Assembly (NCBI GenBank): GCA_022376465.1
Contig: JACDTU010000001.1
Coordinates: forward strand, 1,860,001 to 1,924,000
Length of the DNA: 64,000 bases
Direction: 5' to 3'
From: Cubamyces lactineus
Lineage: Eukaryota > Basidiomycota > Agaricomycetes > Polyporales > Polyporaceae
Below are positions 47,951 through 58,057 of the stretch, one piece after another (position 1 is the first letter of the stretch; each line of letters begins with the position of its first letter). The notes beneath the pieces were generated by a model. The model was not told the DNA's origin, did no database searches, and saw only the letters and a program-made list of their open reading frames with translations. A program made the translations under genes and the position numbers.

Positions 47951-48769
47951 TCCAGACAAGGGAAATCGTATTAAGGAGATGGTGGTGTATGCCGGACATC
48001 GACCATCTGTGAGTATTGAGCTTGTCATTGCAATCAGTGCTGACTTTCTTAGGGGGCCGGGGTATATTCGAACTCAGCTTACTTATTACTTACAGTACCC
48101 CACATTTGGCCGTTCAAACGGGTCCCACGTGGCCCTTGATAACGATAACATCAGCGGCGCCCGCGCGCGGCTCGCAGGCCACGCAACTTCGCATTTCGAC
48201 GTCGTCCTGTACTCTGCTGTTCAATCATGGACCCAATGTTCGTGGGCACCGCCAAGTTCTAGTTGAAATAATAGGCGAGATATGATGCCAACACACAGCA
48301 TCAATATCACACTGGTATCGGCACCCCTGGACTTTGCGAATAGCGACAACAGATCATGCATATGGCTTTCACAGACTAGATCCAGATCACGCTAACCTCG
48401 TAGCAAACAAAGGTAGCACAGCGTAGGGTTAAAGTATGGTCCTTTGTGGAACTAGGATCATCGAAGATCAGTAAGCACGGCGCAGTCATCCGTATGTATG
48501 TACAGTGCTTACGCGGGCCTATTTGTGTCCTTCGGGAGTCAGGCTGTATCCCCGCTCGGTTTGTGACTCAGCGAGAAGAGATGGGCGCAAGGCAGTGGTA
48601 TGCGATAGAAGGTTCTCCGATTATGTCCGCAGTACACCGAGAACCTGTTACATGTCATCCGCAGTGTCTTGTGCCAGTGGAATGTGCCCGCATAGGCACC
48701 ATGCGGTCTACGATCTTGCACGACCTCGGACACTGAGGGCACTGGACGGCCGCCCAATAACCGTCTCCC
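47951..48769. other. Spacer in the array region
   Basis: No supported gene. One short stretch near 48640-48700 weakly recalls the family but is too degraded to list. Confidence 0.3.
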
Positions 48770-49050
48770 CGCCGTTCAGCTCAACGCAACAATGTTCTTC
48801 CCTTCCATTGACTTGGCCGATAGGCTGGTGAACTCGCGGCAGGCAGGCGCTGCAGTGTATCTTCCATCAGTAAGTTCCCCACACATGGACCCACAGTGCG
48901 GCTTGTCACAAATAATAGATATGATGTCGTTCTCCCGAACAGAAATTGCCCTTCATTGTCGCCGTTGTGGCTAATTTGCCGCAAGTGATATGAGCCAACT
49001 CATACCAGTCCGCAGAACATCGATCCGCAGTTCCACATCGTGAGTAAGCA
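48770..49050 (-). pseudogene. Second decayed relative of the small Tudor-like family
   Basis: Minus-strand sequence follows the order of copy 1: a GGCGACAATGAAGGG block like the intron after the microexon, a stretch ACTGTGGGTCCATGTGTGG in the place of the WVPGTVV codons, then an intron-like gap to CTGCAG. The coding frame is lost. Support is by visual alignment only. Confidence 0.3.
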
Positions 49051-49508
49051 ACATCCAATTTGCTCTAGTTTCTGCCTTCGGTTCACGTGAGTCGTTGTCA
49101 GGGAGCAATGCGGAATGGGCCCGCCCAGTACTTGTATAATCCTGTGCTCCGAAGCTCTCCCATCGCCACGGAATTCTCGAAAATTGTGTATACGGCATAC
49201 ACAATACTCGGCATCTCCGGATGAACAGTTGCCCGCTCTACTCTGTTACCTCATACTTAGTAGTTCCTAAGAACAGGCGAGTTGAGCCGCCCTTGGAACC
49301 GTCATCTTCACACCTCAGCCGATACTCCTGTGCTAGCGCAGCAAGTTGAATCTCCCTCATAGTCCGTTATTCACAGATCTCTGATACTGCGGTGAACGGG
49401 TATCGGATTGTCAAGTCAAGTAATGATACACAGGGGCGAATAACTCCTTCGTGGTGATACGTGGTACGTTGCGCTCTGCTGCACAATGATGCGAAAGGCT
49501 TGTAGCTC
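49051..49508. other. Spacer in the array region
   Basis: Nothing recognised. Confidence 0.3.
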
Positions 49509-50096
49509 TTAGTGAGATGGCCGCACATCCTCCTCGACGAACAGCCTTCGTGACAAAGAGCCGTCCGCCTCGTAAAAGTTGACGACAACGACGCGGCGTT
49601 GAAACAACTGAAACGAGAGCGGAAACAGGTGAGCAGCTGCCTCACTCATTAGGACGACGAGGACACCGCATACCGTGCTGAACACGGGGCCTTGGACAAC
49701 GGTCCCAGGTATCCAGACATGAGTGCGATATTGCACGTAGACGTGCTGGTTCTGTCGGGGGCGGACGCGCGTGAGTACTCAAACCCCCGCGCGAGCGCAC
49801 GGCGCTACGCTGACACATACCACTTGCTGCAATGCCTCAAACAGGTCAGTGCGCGTCCAGCGAGGTCACGAAGGAAGCCGCGCGAAAGGCGACCGCGGAC
49901 TTACAAAGTTCTGTCGCGACGAAGCCTCGTCGCCTGATGAGCCTTGCTGGACGGCGGCGCGTTGGCGGTCACCCTGGACTCAAGATGAGCACCTCGCTTT
50001 GTGTACGGTGAGCGGAACGCTTGCGTTGGGTCTGTTTGCACTGCGCGCGCGGTACTGCTCGTTCGCAGACGCGGCGGGGTATGATGTTTGGGCCAT
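49509..50096 (-). CDS. Small Tudor/SH3-like protein, array copy 2 (best-preserved)
   Basis: TATAAA (50206-50211) precedes the ATG at 50096. Five exons, all phase-0 junctions: MAQTSYPAASANEQYRARSA ending PNAS (or six bases longer segments to LT), GDRQRAAVQQGSSGDEASSR ending QNF, the 6-nt exon CAAGTG (49821-49826), NQHVYVQYRTHVWIPGTVVQ ending GPVFST, and LFQRRVVVVNFYEADGSLSR ending VRPSH. About 110 residues. The last 58 residues alternate hydrophobics with a V-x-V..W-x-PG-x-V and V-x-F-Y-x-x-D-G-S..F-V-x-E-D-V-R-P pattern, like a Tudor or SH3-type barrel; the first ~50 are disordered. Introns are about 45-80 nt. I know no named family; chromatin or RNA binding is only a guess. Confidence 0.6.
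49821..49826 (-). other. 6-nt microexon of array copy 2
   Basis: TTGCAG|CAAGTG|GTATGT on the minus strand, encoding Gln-Val. It splits a ~150 nt gap into two introns of ordinary length. Confidence 0.5.
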
Positions 50097-50205
50097 GTTG
50101 ATGGGATAGGACAGGGACGGGGATGAAGAGAAGCGGACTTGTAAGAGCAGAGAGCCTCGGGTGGGGGAGGAATAAGTGAATGAACACAAAGTGACCATAC
50201 CGAGC

Positions 50206-50211
50206 TTTATA
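50206..50211 (-). promoter_or_regulatory. TATA box of array copy 2
   Basis: TATAAA on the minus strand, 110 bp before the ATG at 50096, followed by a CT-rich leader. Confidence 0.5.
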
Positions 50212-51231
50212 CCCAGCCGTCCTTGGGCTTTGACCCGAGGCGGGATGCTGCGGGGGGCATATAATATACATCATAAGCGGTATGATTATCGGTTAGTCTC
50301 GATACTAGCATCGGCCAGATACACCGTTCCCTGGGTCCGGGACCCCACTGCAACCATCCCGCCGGCAAGGCAATCTGTCCGGCCAAACTCCAGGCTTGCT
50401 CGAAGTTTAAGTGACAGGACGCATCAGGTTACCACGGCACTTCAAGTGAGGATACTTCGGAGCGGCGGGCCTAGCCCGGAGGAGTTCGCGGCCACATTGT
50501 CTTCGTTCGGCGCTCATACTCAGATACTGACGCGCTGTCACTGCCTGCCTGTCGCGTCCAGTAACAATGGACGGATTGAAGCATGGTGCTGTACATGTGG
50601 GCCGAGCTCCTAATGCACGCGCACTGCAAGTTGACATATACATATTCATGGATATCTCAACTAAAAGTACGGATGCCGCCCAAGCTCGCTCAATCGCAAT
50701 CCGGCACTGAGTGCTGTACAAGACTTCGTCGGCCGGAAGTGCTGCGCTCATGCGTCAGGCACGGTAGCCCTGCAGGGAAGGATCGACCGGACCGCAACCA
50801 TAATGCGCATAGCAGGCTGTGTATACAATTACGTTCGCGCAGTGACCGACGGGCACGATGAGTAGCGGGCGCGCGAAAAAAATTTCATGGGATCTTGGAA
50901 CATCATATGCGTACTCACCCTTCATGTGGCTGACACCTGGGCGGCCATGCAAGTTCGTGGGACTAGCCAGCTTGAAACCACTGCAGCACCAACTGGTGCC
51001 GTAGGTATTGGGTGACGTTGAGCATGATCTGCTTTATCATTGACATAGCACAGGCGGCGCGGTTAGCAACTCAAACTGGGGCAGTAAACGCATCGAGCGC
51101 CTAGGGAATAATAGGCGCAACACTTGGAAAAAGACTCCATCGCCTAAAATAAATCCGTGCAGATAGGGTTTGGGCGTCCACGCAGCGCAAAGGGGCGGAG
51201 AAGGGCAGCCGTGACATCGACCCCTCACGCC
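50212..51231. other. Spacer in the array region
   Basis: About 1 kb without supported features. Confidence 0.3.
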
Positions 51232-51788
51232 TCAGGCGTGGCGACGTATGTCGCGGTCGAGAAACGTGTCCTGCGCTGGTGACCCGTCTCCAGCAGTATA
51301 TTGTACCTGGTAAACGAAGTACGCAGACGGCTGTGATAGTCATGTGAGAAGGGTACGGGGTCCACAATGCGTGTGGCTCCTCATGCTCACCTCTCTATAC
51401 CAGATGCCGGTCACGATACCGGGAACCCAGCTTCCCTCGCGAGTCCGCACGGATACGCGCTCTCGCTACGCGCAGGGTCCGTTTCAGTGCCATAGGAACA
51501 AGCGCGAAGGTTCAAAACCTACCATCCTCTGCATAACCCACGGATGCGAATCAGGATGTCTGGTTCGAAATACATGACTTGGACGAGTATTACTTACGTA
51601 GAGGGGAGGCACGGGGGTCCTGGTAGTCGTTGCTGTGGTCCGCGTCGTCGGCGATATGGTAGCCTGCAGACAGCATCCACCTCAATAACCATATTTATCG
51701 CCATCGTCGCGATGCATACCAAGTTGGGTGCAGTAGCTTGTCCTGTAAGGTGCGAGGGGCGCGAGGTAGGGGGAACGTTAGGTGCCAT
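51232..51788 (-). CDS. Small Tudor/SH3-like protein, array copy 3 (diverged)
   Basis: A TATAAG element (51850-51855) precedes the ATG at 51788. Exons, all phase 0: MAPNVPPTSRPSHLTGQATA ending PNL; ATISPTTRTTATTTRTPVPP ending LY; the 6-nt exon AGGATG at 51523-51528; RERVSVRTREGSWVPGIVTG ending IWYRE; and PSAYFVYQVQYTAGDGSPAQ ending DIRRHA. The fourth exon starts with 16 residues that align without a gap to copy 2 up to WxPG, and the last exon has exactly 32 residues in both, with D15-G16-S17, F23, D27 and R29 shared. Length about 101 residues. Low identity with kept intron phases and lengths argues for an old duplicate under selection. Function unknown. Confidence 0.52.
51523..51528 (-). other. 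6-nt microexon of array copy 3
   Basis: ATGCAG|AGGATG|GTAGGT on the minus strand, encoding Arg-Met, at the same place as in copies 1 and 2. Confidence 0.45.
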
Positions 51789-52669
51789 CAGATACCGGTG
51801 CAAGGAAGCGGTTGTTGAACGTAGCAAGAGGGCCTGCGGGCCTGTCCTACTTATACGTCGTACCGCTGTGGCCCATGTAATAAGAATGCTTGAGTCAGTT
51901 CCGCAGAGAGGATGCCAAGGTGTCACATGTAACTGCCCTCTGCGTTGGTGGGCCCATGTATTCGCGCTCTAAGCGCAAGCATCGGCGAGTTGCTGGGCGA
52001 CGTCTCGGGGCCCCGAACATTGACGAGGCCGCATAGTTGATAGATCCTTGAACCTTCAGACTCGGTGCGGGTTCTGTAATCTCCAGACAGTTCACATGGA
52101 TCAATTCGCATCACGCGCGATGGTTGCGGCGTTCCGGAGAGATAGTTTGCAAGGCCTTGCCCGCAGGGGCTCCCAGAGGAGAGGCCTCTTGAAATAGTGC
52201 GGGAACATACCGGCGGGCTCGCTTATGCAGCTGTACAGCCTAGCAAAGTTGTCCCTGTTTCTCGGAACATGCGGGCGTGCGCAGTGCTCGAGATGATTGT
52301 TGTAACCTGTACGTAGCAGTACGTACGATGGTGGTCGATGGGGCGGAGGGTTCAAGTGGCTGTAGAATGAGCGCCCAAAACCGTCACAAACGGCACATGG
52401 GGCGTGTGACAAAGAAATGATTGTGGACGGGTCCGAGCCACTGGCACAGCGCCTTTCCGACCGCACGGCCTCTTGCTCTCAATTCGCGTCCACGACATCT
52501 AGGCATCCTGATTTCGAGCACTTGTGGGGTACCATTGGGTCGATAACTTCGGCCGTCGCAGGTCCTAGCCCCCTGTGTGGAGTACTGTTCCAAATTCTTC
52601 CCGCCGTTGCAATCTCGCATACATCAATCAGGAAGCCGGTCGACCTGGTAATCCGAGCTCCCAGCTCCA
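51789..52669. other. Divergent spacer before palA/RIM20
   Basis: Promoters of array copy 3 and of RIM20. No gene seen. Confidence 0.35.
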
Positions 52670-55600
52670 ATGCCGAACCAATTATCTATTCCATTCAAGA
52701 GGACATATATCATCCCAATCCGTCAAGCAGTGCGGGACTACATCCTTGCTCATTATCGAGATACCCATCCAGACGCGTACAGATGGGACATCGGCCACTG
52801 GGAGAAACTCCGAGCCGAGGCTACCACTGGCAGCGTCCACATCGAGCGAGTTTACGCCCTCATCAGGTCGGTTTCTCAACCCTTAATCAATGCTGCCTAT
52901 TCACAGAACTTACGACGCGAAGTTATCACGCGCAGCTCGTCTTTATTCTAACTAAACTGCCAGCCGATGTGCGCAGCGTAATTTTATCTACTTGCTTTGC
53001 CCCAGACAGTAACACGACATCCAGATTGGTCTCGAAATTCCATATGCACCGGCCTTCGACAGTTCAGCTTTGCCGCTTTCCCTGAATAATCTCATCTACG
53101 AAAGGGCATGCGTCGTGTTTAATCTGGCAGCTTTGTATTCCCAGCTCGGTGGTGCCGAAGACCGGTCAAAGCCTGAAGGCTTGAAGCAGGCGATCAAATT
53201 CTATCAGGTAACTTCCTTTTCAAGAATAACAGCCTCCTTCGTGGCTCAGCGCTCACTATCTTCGATGTGATAGAGTGCGGCTGGGGCTCTTGGTTACCTA
53301 CACGACTCTGTGCTCCCACAATTACACTCCTCCATCGGTCAGGATGACCCACCTTCGGAACTCACGGGAGCTTTCATCAAGTCTCTGGAGTTCCTGATGC
53401 TTGCCCAGGCGCAGGAGTGCGTTTGGCAACGTGCCGTCATGGGTAGGGTCTGTTCGATCGCTTGGTATGAGCCAATCTTACATGCAACCCTTCACCTAGA
53501 CAATTACAAAAACGGCTTGATCGCGAAGCTTGCGGCCAAGGTAAACGAGCATCATGTAAATAATACAGTGCTCACATTTACCTTCTCAGGTGGCGTCGTT
53601 CTATGGATCAGCTCACGAGCACATGAGATCTTCCTCATCTACCAAGCGCGCCCTCCCTGCTGTATGTCCACCCATGCTAGCCGCTATTATGGTCGTTCTG
53701 AGCTTGGTCAATAGTTCTGGACGGCCCACCTAGAAACAAAATCCCTCCATTTCCAAGCGGCCGCCCAATACCGGAAAAGCCTCGAGGATCTCGAAGCCCA
53801 TCAGTATGTGGTTCACCGATCTCATCGGTGGTTCGCATGGCGCTGACAAGTAGCGCGTAGTTACGGGTTTGAGGTCGCCCGGCTTACCGAAGCCCACGCA
53901 CTGGCCAAAAGAGGTTACGACACTGCCAGGCGTGGAGGTGTTGCGCAGCCGGTCCTCCAGGACATCAAAGTGAGTTTTCCTACTTTATCCCTCGATTGAA
54001 TCCCCGTGATTCACACAAAATTTCCCGCGCACTAGTCACTCCTAGACATCTTACAGAAGAATATATCTCGTGCCGAAAGGGACAACGACCTCATTTATCA
54101 CCAAGATGTGCCGCCCCCGTCAGCTTTGCCGCCCATAGCAGAGGTCACTATGGCTCAGCCACTCACAGATCTCGGGCTCCAAGATGTGAAAAGTGCGGTC
54201 GGTACAGACGCCGTCATCTTTGGGGAGCTACTTGGTTGGGGAGCACGCGTTGCTATAGGTGAGTACTACCTCTCGCGGTAACGTCAGACTTCCCCTTGAC
54301 TGCGTCGCCTCGACGTATGGCGTGCGCAGAGATCTACAACGATAGGAGACATAACTGGATTGCCGAAGAAATTCAGGGCCGCGCTCAACGTCTAGATGAT
54401 ATGATGTCGAGGTATAGCGCGCTTCCATACACCATCGTGTCTGCAAATTTCTGACGTGACGCCACAATGCCCTCCTACCCTGGCGACAATAGCACACTTG
54501 AGACCCTCAATCTTCCCGCAGTCCTTGACGCACTCGATAGGCCAATTGGATTACCGCCAAGTTTATTGAAGAAGGCCGAGGAAGTCAGGCTGGAGAGCGG
54601 ACCGGAGCGAATTGAGACGTACATCCGTGATGTGCAGGCACTGGCGGCACACGTCTCTTCTCTTCTTGACGAGGTCCCCGGGTTCTTTTGCCCGTAAACG
54701 CATTCACTAACGCTCGCTCTGGCAGGCAATGGACATTCTGGACCAAGAGGCGGACGAAGACGAGATTTTGCGCGAAGGCCGCCATGTCATTGAGCGCCCG
54801 CCGTCACTGGAAGCGAATAAGGACCTCATCGCGAAGGAGAAGCAATACCGCGCCGTACTCGAGCAGGCCAGGGAGAGCGATGCTCACGTCCGTACAAAGT
54901 GGGAAGAGTGGGAGGATTCTATCGTGCAGCTGACCTGGTCGGAGGTGAGTCCCGCGCACCGTCTGGGCCGTGGTGATGGTGATCAACCGGACCCCTCGGA
55001 TCTGTGCAGGCTGACTTAGAGCGGTCCGTCCCTTCTTCGACGGTCTCTTGGGGGGAGCGTTCGGGATCGATGGATCCGACACGAGCACACGCCCGCGCCC
55101 TTCGTGCTCTTCTGGAACAGCTCGACGACCTGTCAAAGACTAGAGCCGAAATTGTTGCCAAGGTCGATCGTCTAGCTTCATCGGATGACATCACTCAACG
55201 CATATCCAAGGCAGCGTCTGCCATGGAGCAGTGGGTAAACGTTCAGCCCGCTATGTTCGAAGACGTCTTGGACGATGAGCTGTGCAAATATGACAAATAC
55301 CGTGTGCAGCTGGAGGAGAATGGCCAAAAGCAGGACGAGATGTTGGACGCGGTCAAGGTACATCTTTTCGCCGGTGTAGTCCACATCAGCCCGGATACTG
55401 ATGTGCGACGATCACGCCCACAGAAACGTCATACGCAGTTTGTCCGCTCGCGAAAAGAAGACGGAGTGGTGAAGGACCGGGAACACGCCTTACAATCGCT
55501 CGACCTTGCCTACCACAAATATAGAGAAATTCTTCGGAATCTAGAGGAAGGGCAGAAGGTGCGGCTTATCACCGGTAATATTCCCATGGTCATGCTGATC

Positions 55601-56078
55601 CGCCCGTGTCGCTGCCAAAGTTCTACAATGACTTCTCTGCTATCCTGTCCGAATTTAGGGCTCTGTGCAAGGACTTCGCTTCAGCACGGAGGGACGAGGC
55701 CAGGTGCGTTTTGCTCGTCGCCATTGACGGCCAGTTATGGCTAAGCTTCACTGCCATCGTTACGTCAGTACGCTGGCGCGCAGGGTGGGACAATTGACGC
55801 TTTCAAATCGTGCGGCGGTCGAGCAACTAGCCGAACAGGCCCACGCTGATGAACAAGCACCGCTTGTGTCCTCGGACCCTGAGACTAGCACAGCGGAAAC
55901 CACGACGCACGAGGTCCGCAACGAACCGGTTCAAAAGCTCCGAGCCGCGCTCGATCTCCCTCCCCCTGATTCCGATGAGTGGGAGACAATGGACCTTCCA
56001 CAAGCCCCCGCCCCAAGCACGCCTCGCAGGGTGCAACCGGCGCGCAAGGTGGGACGTTCAGCACAGAAGGGCAGGTAG
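52670..56078 (+). CDS. RIM20: pH-response regulator palA/RIM20, BRO1-domain protein
   Basis: The ATG at 52670 reads MPNQLSIPFKRTYIIPIRQA, the usual palA start. The BRO1 domain follows: DAYRWDIGHWEKLRAEATTG, SYHAQLVFILTKLPAD, NNLIYERACVVFNLAALYSQ, LEFLMLAQAQECVWQRAVM. The V-shaped LYPxL-binding region includes ALAAHVSSLLDEAMDILDQE, RSRKEDGVVKDREHALQSLD and LAYHKYREILRNLEEGQK. The acceptor ending GCGAAG was chosen for exon 2 because the nearer CACAG gives a stop. About 17 exons and ~800 residues, the length of PalA rather than the longer Bro1. It binds Snf7/Vps32 and PacC/Rim101, bringing the transcription factor to its protease at endosomes under alkaline conditions. The C-terminal ~90 residues are disordered. 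Confidence 0.88.
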
Positions 56079-56856
56079 GTGACTCCTTGTATGATAATCA
56101 GTAAACGTTGTAGCGAGGGAAGCGTGAATAGCAAATAGTTGGCATTGTGGGCCGAGTTGGCGTATAAAACCGTATGTTGCCGAGCAGCTACAATGAGTCC
56201 ATATGAGCAAACCAGCTTAGTATTTGCCCAACAGGCAACGGGACTACTTGTCTTCGCCCTCTGGTAGCCACTGTGAAAGTTTTCAATGACTTATTGTCGC
56301 AATGGAGTTGTGCGATCTAGCAATAGACTTTGCGAACTATCCCTTCAATAACATATACCCTGATATGTACAGCCCGACGTTTATGAATGGCCCATGCCGT
56401 AAAGTTGCGCATGCTACGAACCTTCGTAGAGACTATAAGATGTAGAAACTCAGTTGATGGTGACTGCGGCAACCTGTACTACTACCTCGGTGTGGACTTA
56501 TCTGATGACACAGGAATGGGGAGAGTGAAGGCTGTAGAATGACCTCAGGGCGGCCATGGCAGGGTATGCCACCAAGTAAGGCTGTGTTGCCGCCCATGAT
56601 AACTTACTCGAGAAGCCGGATCCGGCAGTGAGCACAGCCCCTCTGATCAGCGACTCAAAAGGTTGCGGAACCCAGATAACCAACCTCATACCACAACCTC
56701 GTCACGCCCCTGCACTAACCTGCCTAGTAGTCACTTTCACCGAGTCCGAAGCCGAGTCGGTGAGCCAAAGCGTGTCTTGCATGTCTATTATGATCGGCTT
56801 GTTCTGACTACGATTCATCCAGACTTCAATTGAATCCACACCTGATCGATACCATC
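56079..56856. other. Intergenic region
   Basis: 3' region of RIM20 and promoter of the DM9 gene. No gene recognised. Confidence 0.4.
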
Positions 56857-57794
56857 ATGGGACACAACCGTCGCCGCAGCCACTCCAGCTCCTCATCGAG
56901 CTCGAGCTCTTCCTCTGACGAAGAGAAGAAGTGGAAGAAGAAGAACAAGCACGGCGTCGCGCACGGCCAGCCGGAGCACGCTGGACACGGCATGCCATCG
57001 CCCCCGCCACCATACAACCCGGCCTCCCACCCCTCCATGCCAGGACACCCAGGCGTCGCAATGCCTTCTTTCCCCGTACCCGGAGGACATGCCAACATGG
57101 CCCACGTTCCATCGATCCCCCTGCCTATCGGACACGACGCTCGCGGCATCTCTCCCGTCCCTGGAGCCTCTCCGCCCGCCGCTCCGCTGGGGGGACAGAC
57201 CCCGCCTCCGTCCGGGTTCCGCGTCCCGCTGACCGACAGCACGCCCTTCCCTGCCCAGCAGGCCGGCCAGCCTGTGACATACGACGCAGACGGGCGCACC
57301 CCCGTGTACATCGGGAGCGCGCTCTTCGACAAGTCGGTGCACCCGTGCAAGATCGTGCCGTCGTTCAACCCGCCGCCCCGTGTGGGGTATGGCGGGAGAG
57401 AGGTCGAGCACCGTGGGCGGTACGATCTGCTCCCGTTCGACCCGAACACGATGGAGTGGGTGCCGACCTCGCACGGCCAGATCCCGTACGGGCGCCGCCC
57501 GATTGAAGGCGGATATGAGGAGAACGGACAGAAGCTGTATCACGCGCTCGCGACGGTGAACGGGGTGAAGGTGCCAGGGAAGGCGGGCACTCATATCCAC
57601 GTAAGGCGCTGATGTGGTCCGAGAGTATCTCCGAGCGCTGAGTTGATCTTCCGTCGACAGGGTGGCGCCAATGTGCCCTTCGGTGGGCGGGAGCATGCTG
57701 TGGAGAACTACGAGATCTTGTGAGTTGCGCTTGGCTGTGCGAGGTGCTGTCTGGCGGCCGCTGATATTCTCAATCCAGGTGCTGGCGGTTCTAA
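56857..57794 (+). CDS. DM9 (DUF3421)-domain protein with Ser-rich, proline-rich N-terminus
   Basis: The first ATG is at 56857 (MGHNRRRSHSSSSSSSSSSS), then a charged patch, a Pro-rich stretch with PPPPYNPAS (a PPxY motif) and HPSMPGHPGVAMPSFPVP. The C-terminal half is a DM9 repeat pair: TPVYIGSALFDKSVHPCKIV, EWVPTSHGQIPYGRRPIEGG, YEENGQKLYHALATVNGVKV and GGANVPFGGREHAVENYEIL, ending CWRF. Introns lie near 57601-57660 and 57720-57779. DM9 proteins in animals act as lectin-like, mannose-binding or pathogen-response factors; fungal members are uncharacterised. PPxY motifs are targets of Rsp5-type WW domains, which would suit a trafficking-controlled protein. No signal peptide, so it is probably cytosolic. 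Confidence 0.85.
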
Positions 57795-58057
57795 CCCGGA
57801 ACGAAACCCCGAACGAGCGCGGCCCGTTTCGATGCAACGCTGCGTATGTACCATAGAGAACACGATTGCGTTCGATTGTCAGAACTCCTCGGCACGTATA
57901 TTGTCAACCGCTTGATGTAACAATGGATTATAGGAAATGTACACAATAAAGCCTGAGAAGTATGGGATGCGGTCGAGATTATCAACGAAGCAAGTGAGAA
58001 GATATAATGACATTCCGTGTGAGGATGCGAGCCGGCGGGTCGATGCACCACCCCGTT
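57795..58057. other. Convergent spacer
   Basis: 3' ends of the DM9 and WSS1 genes. Confidence 0.4.

Noticed and set aside
48560..48720. Third possible decayed array copy
   Set aside because: Only a short resemblance (ACACCGAGAAC) to one relic; too close to the next relic and too weak to list.
45000..52600. Transposon or LTR element explaining the gene-poor island
   Set aside because: I found no transposase, reverse transcriptase, integrase frame or terminal repeats; a small degraded element cannot be excluded without a repeat search.
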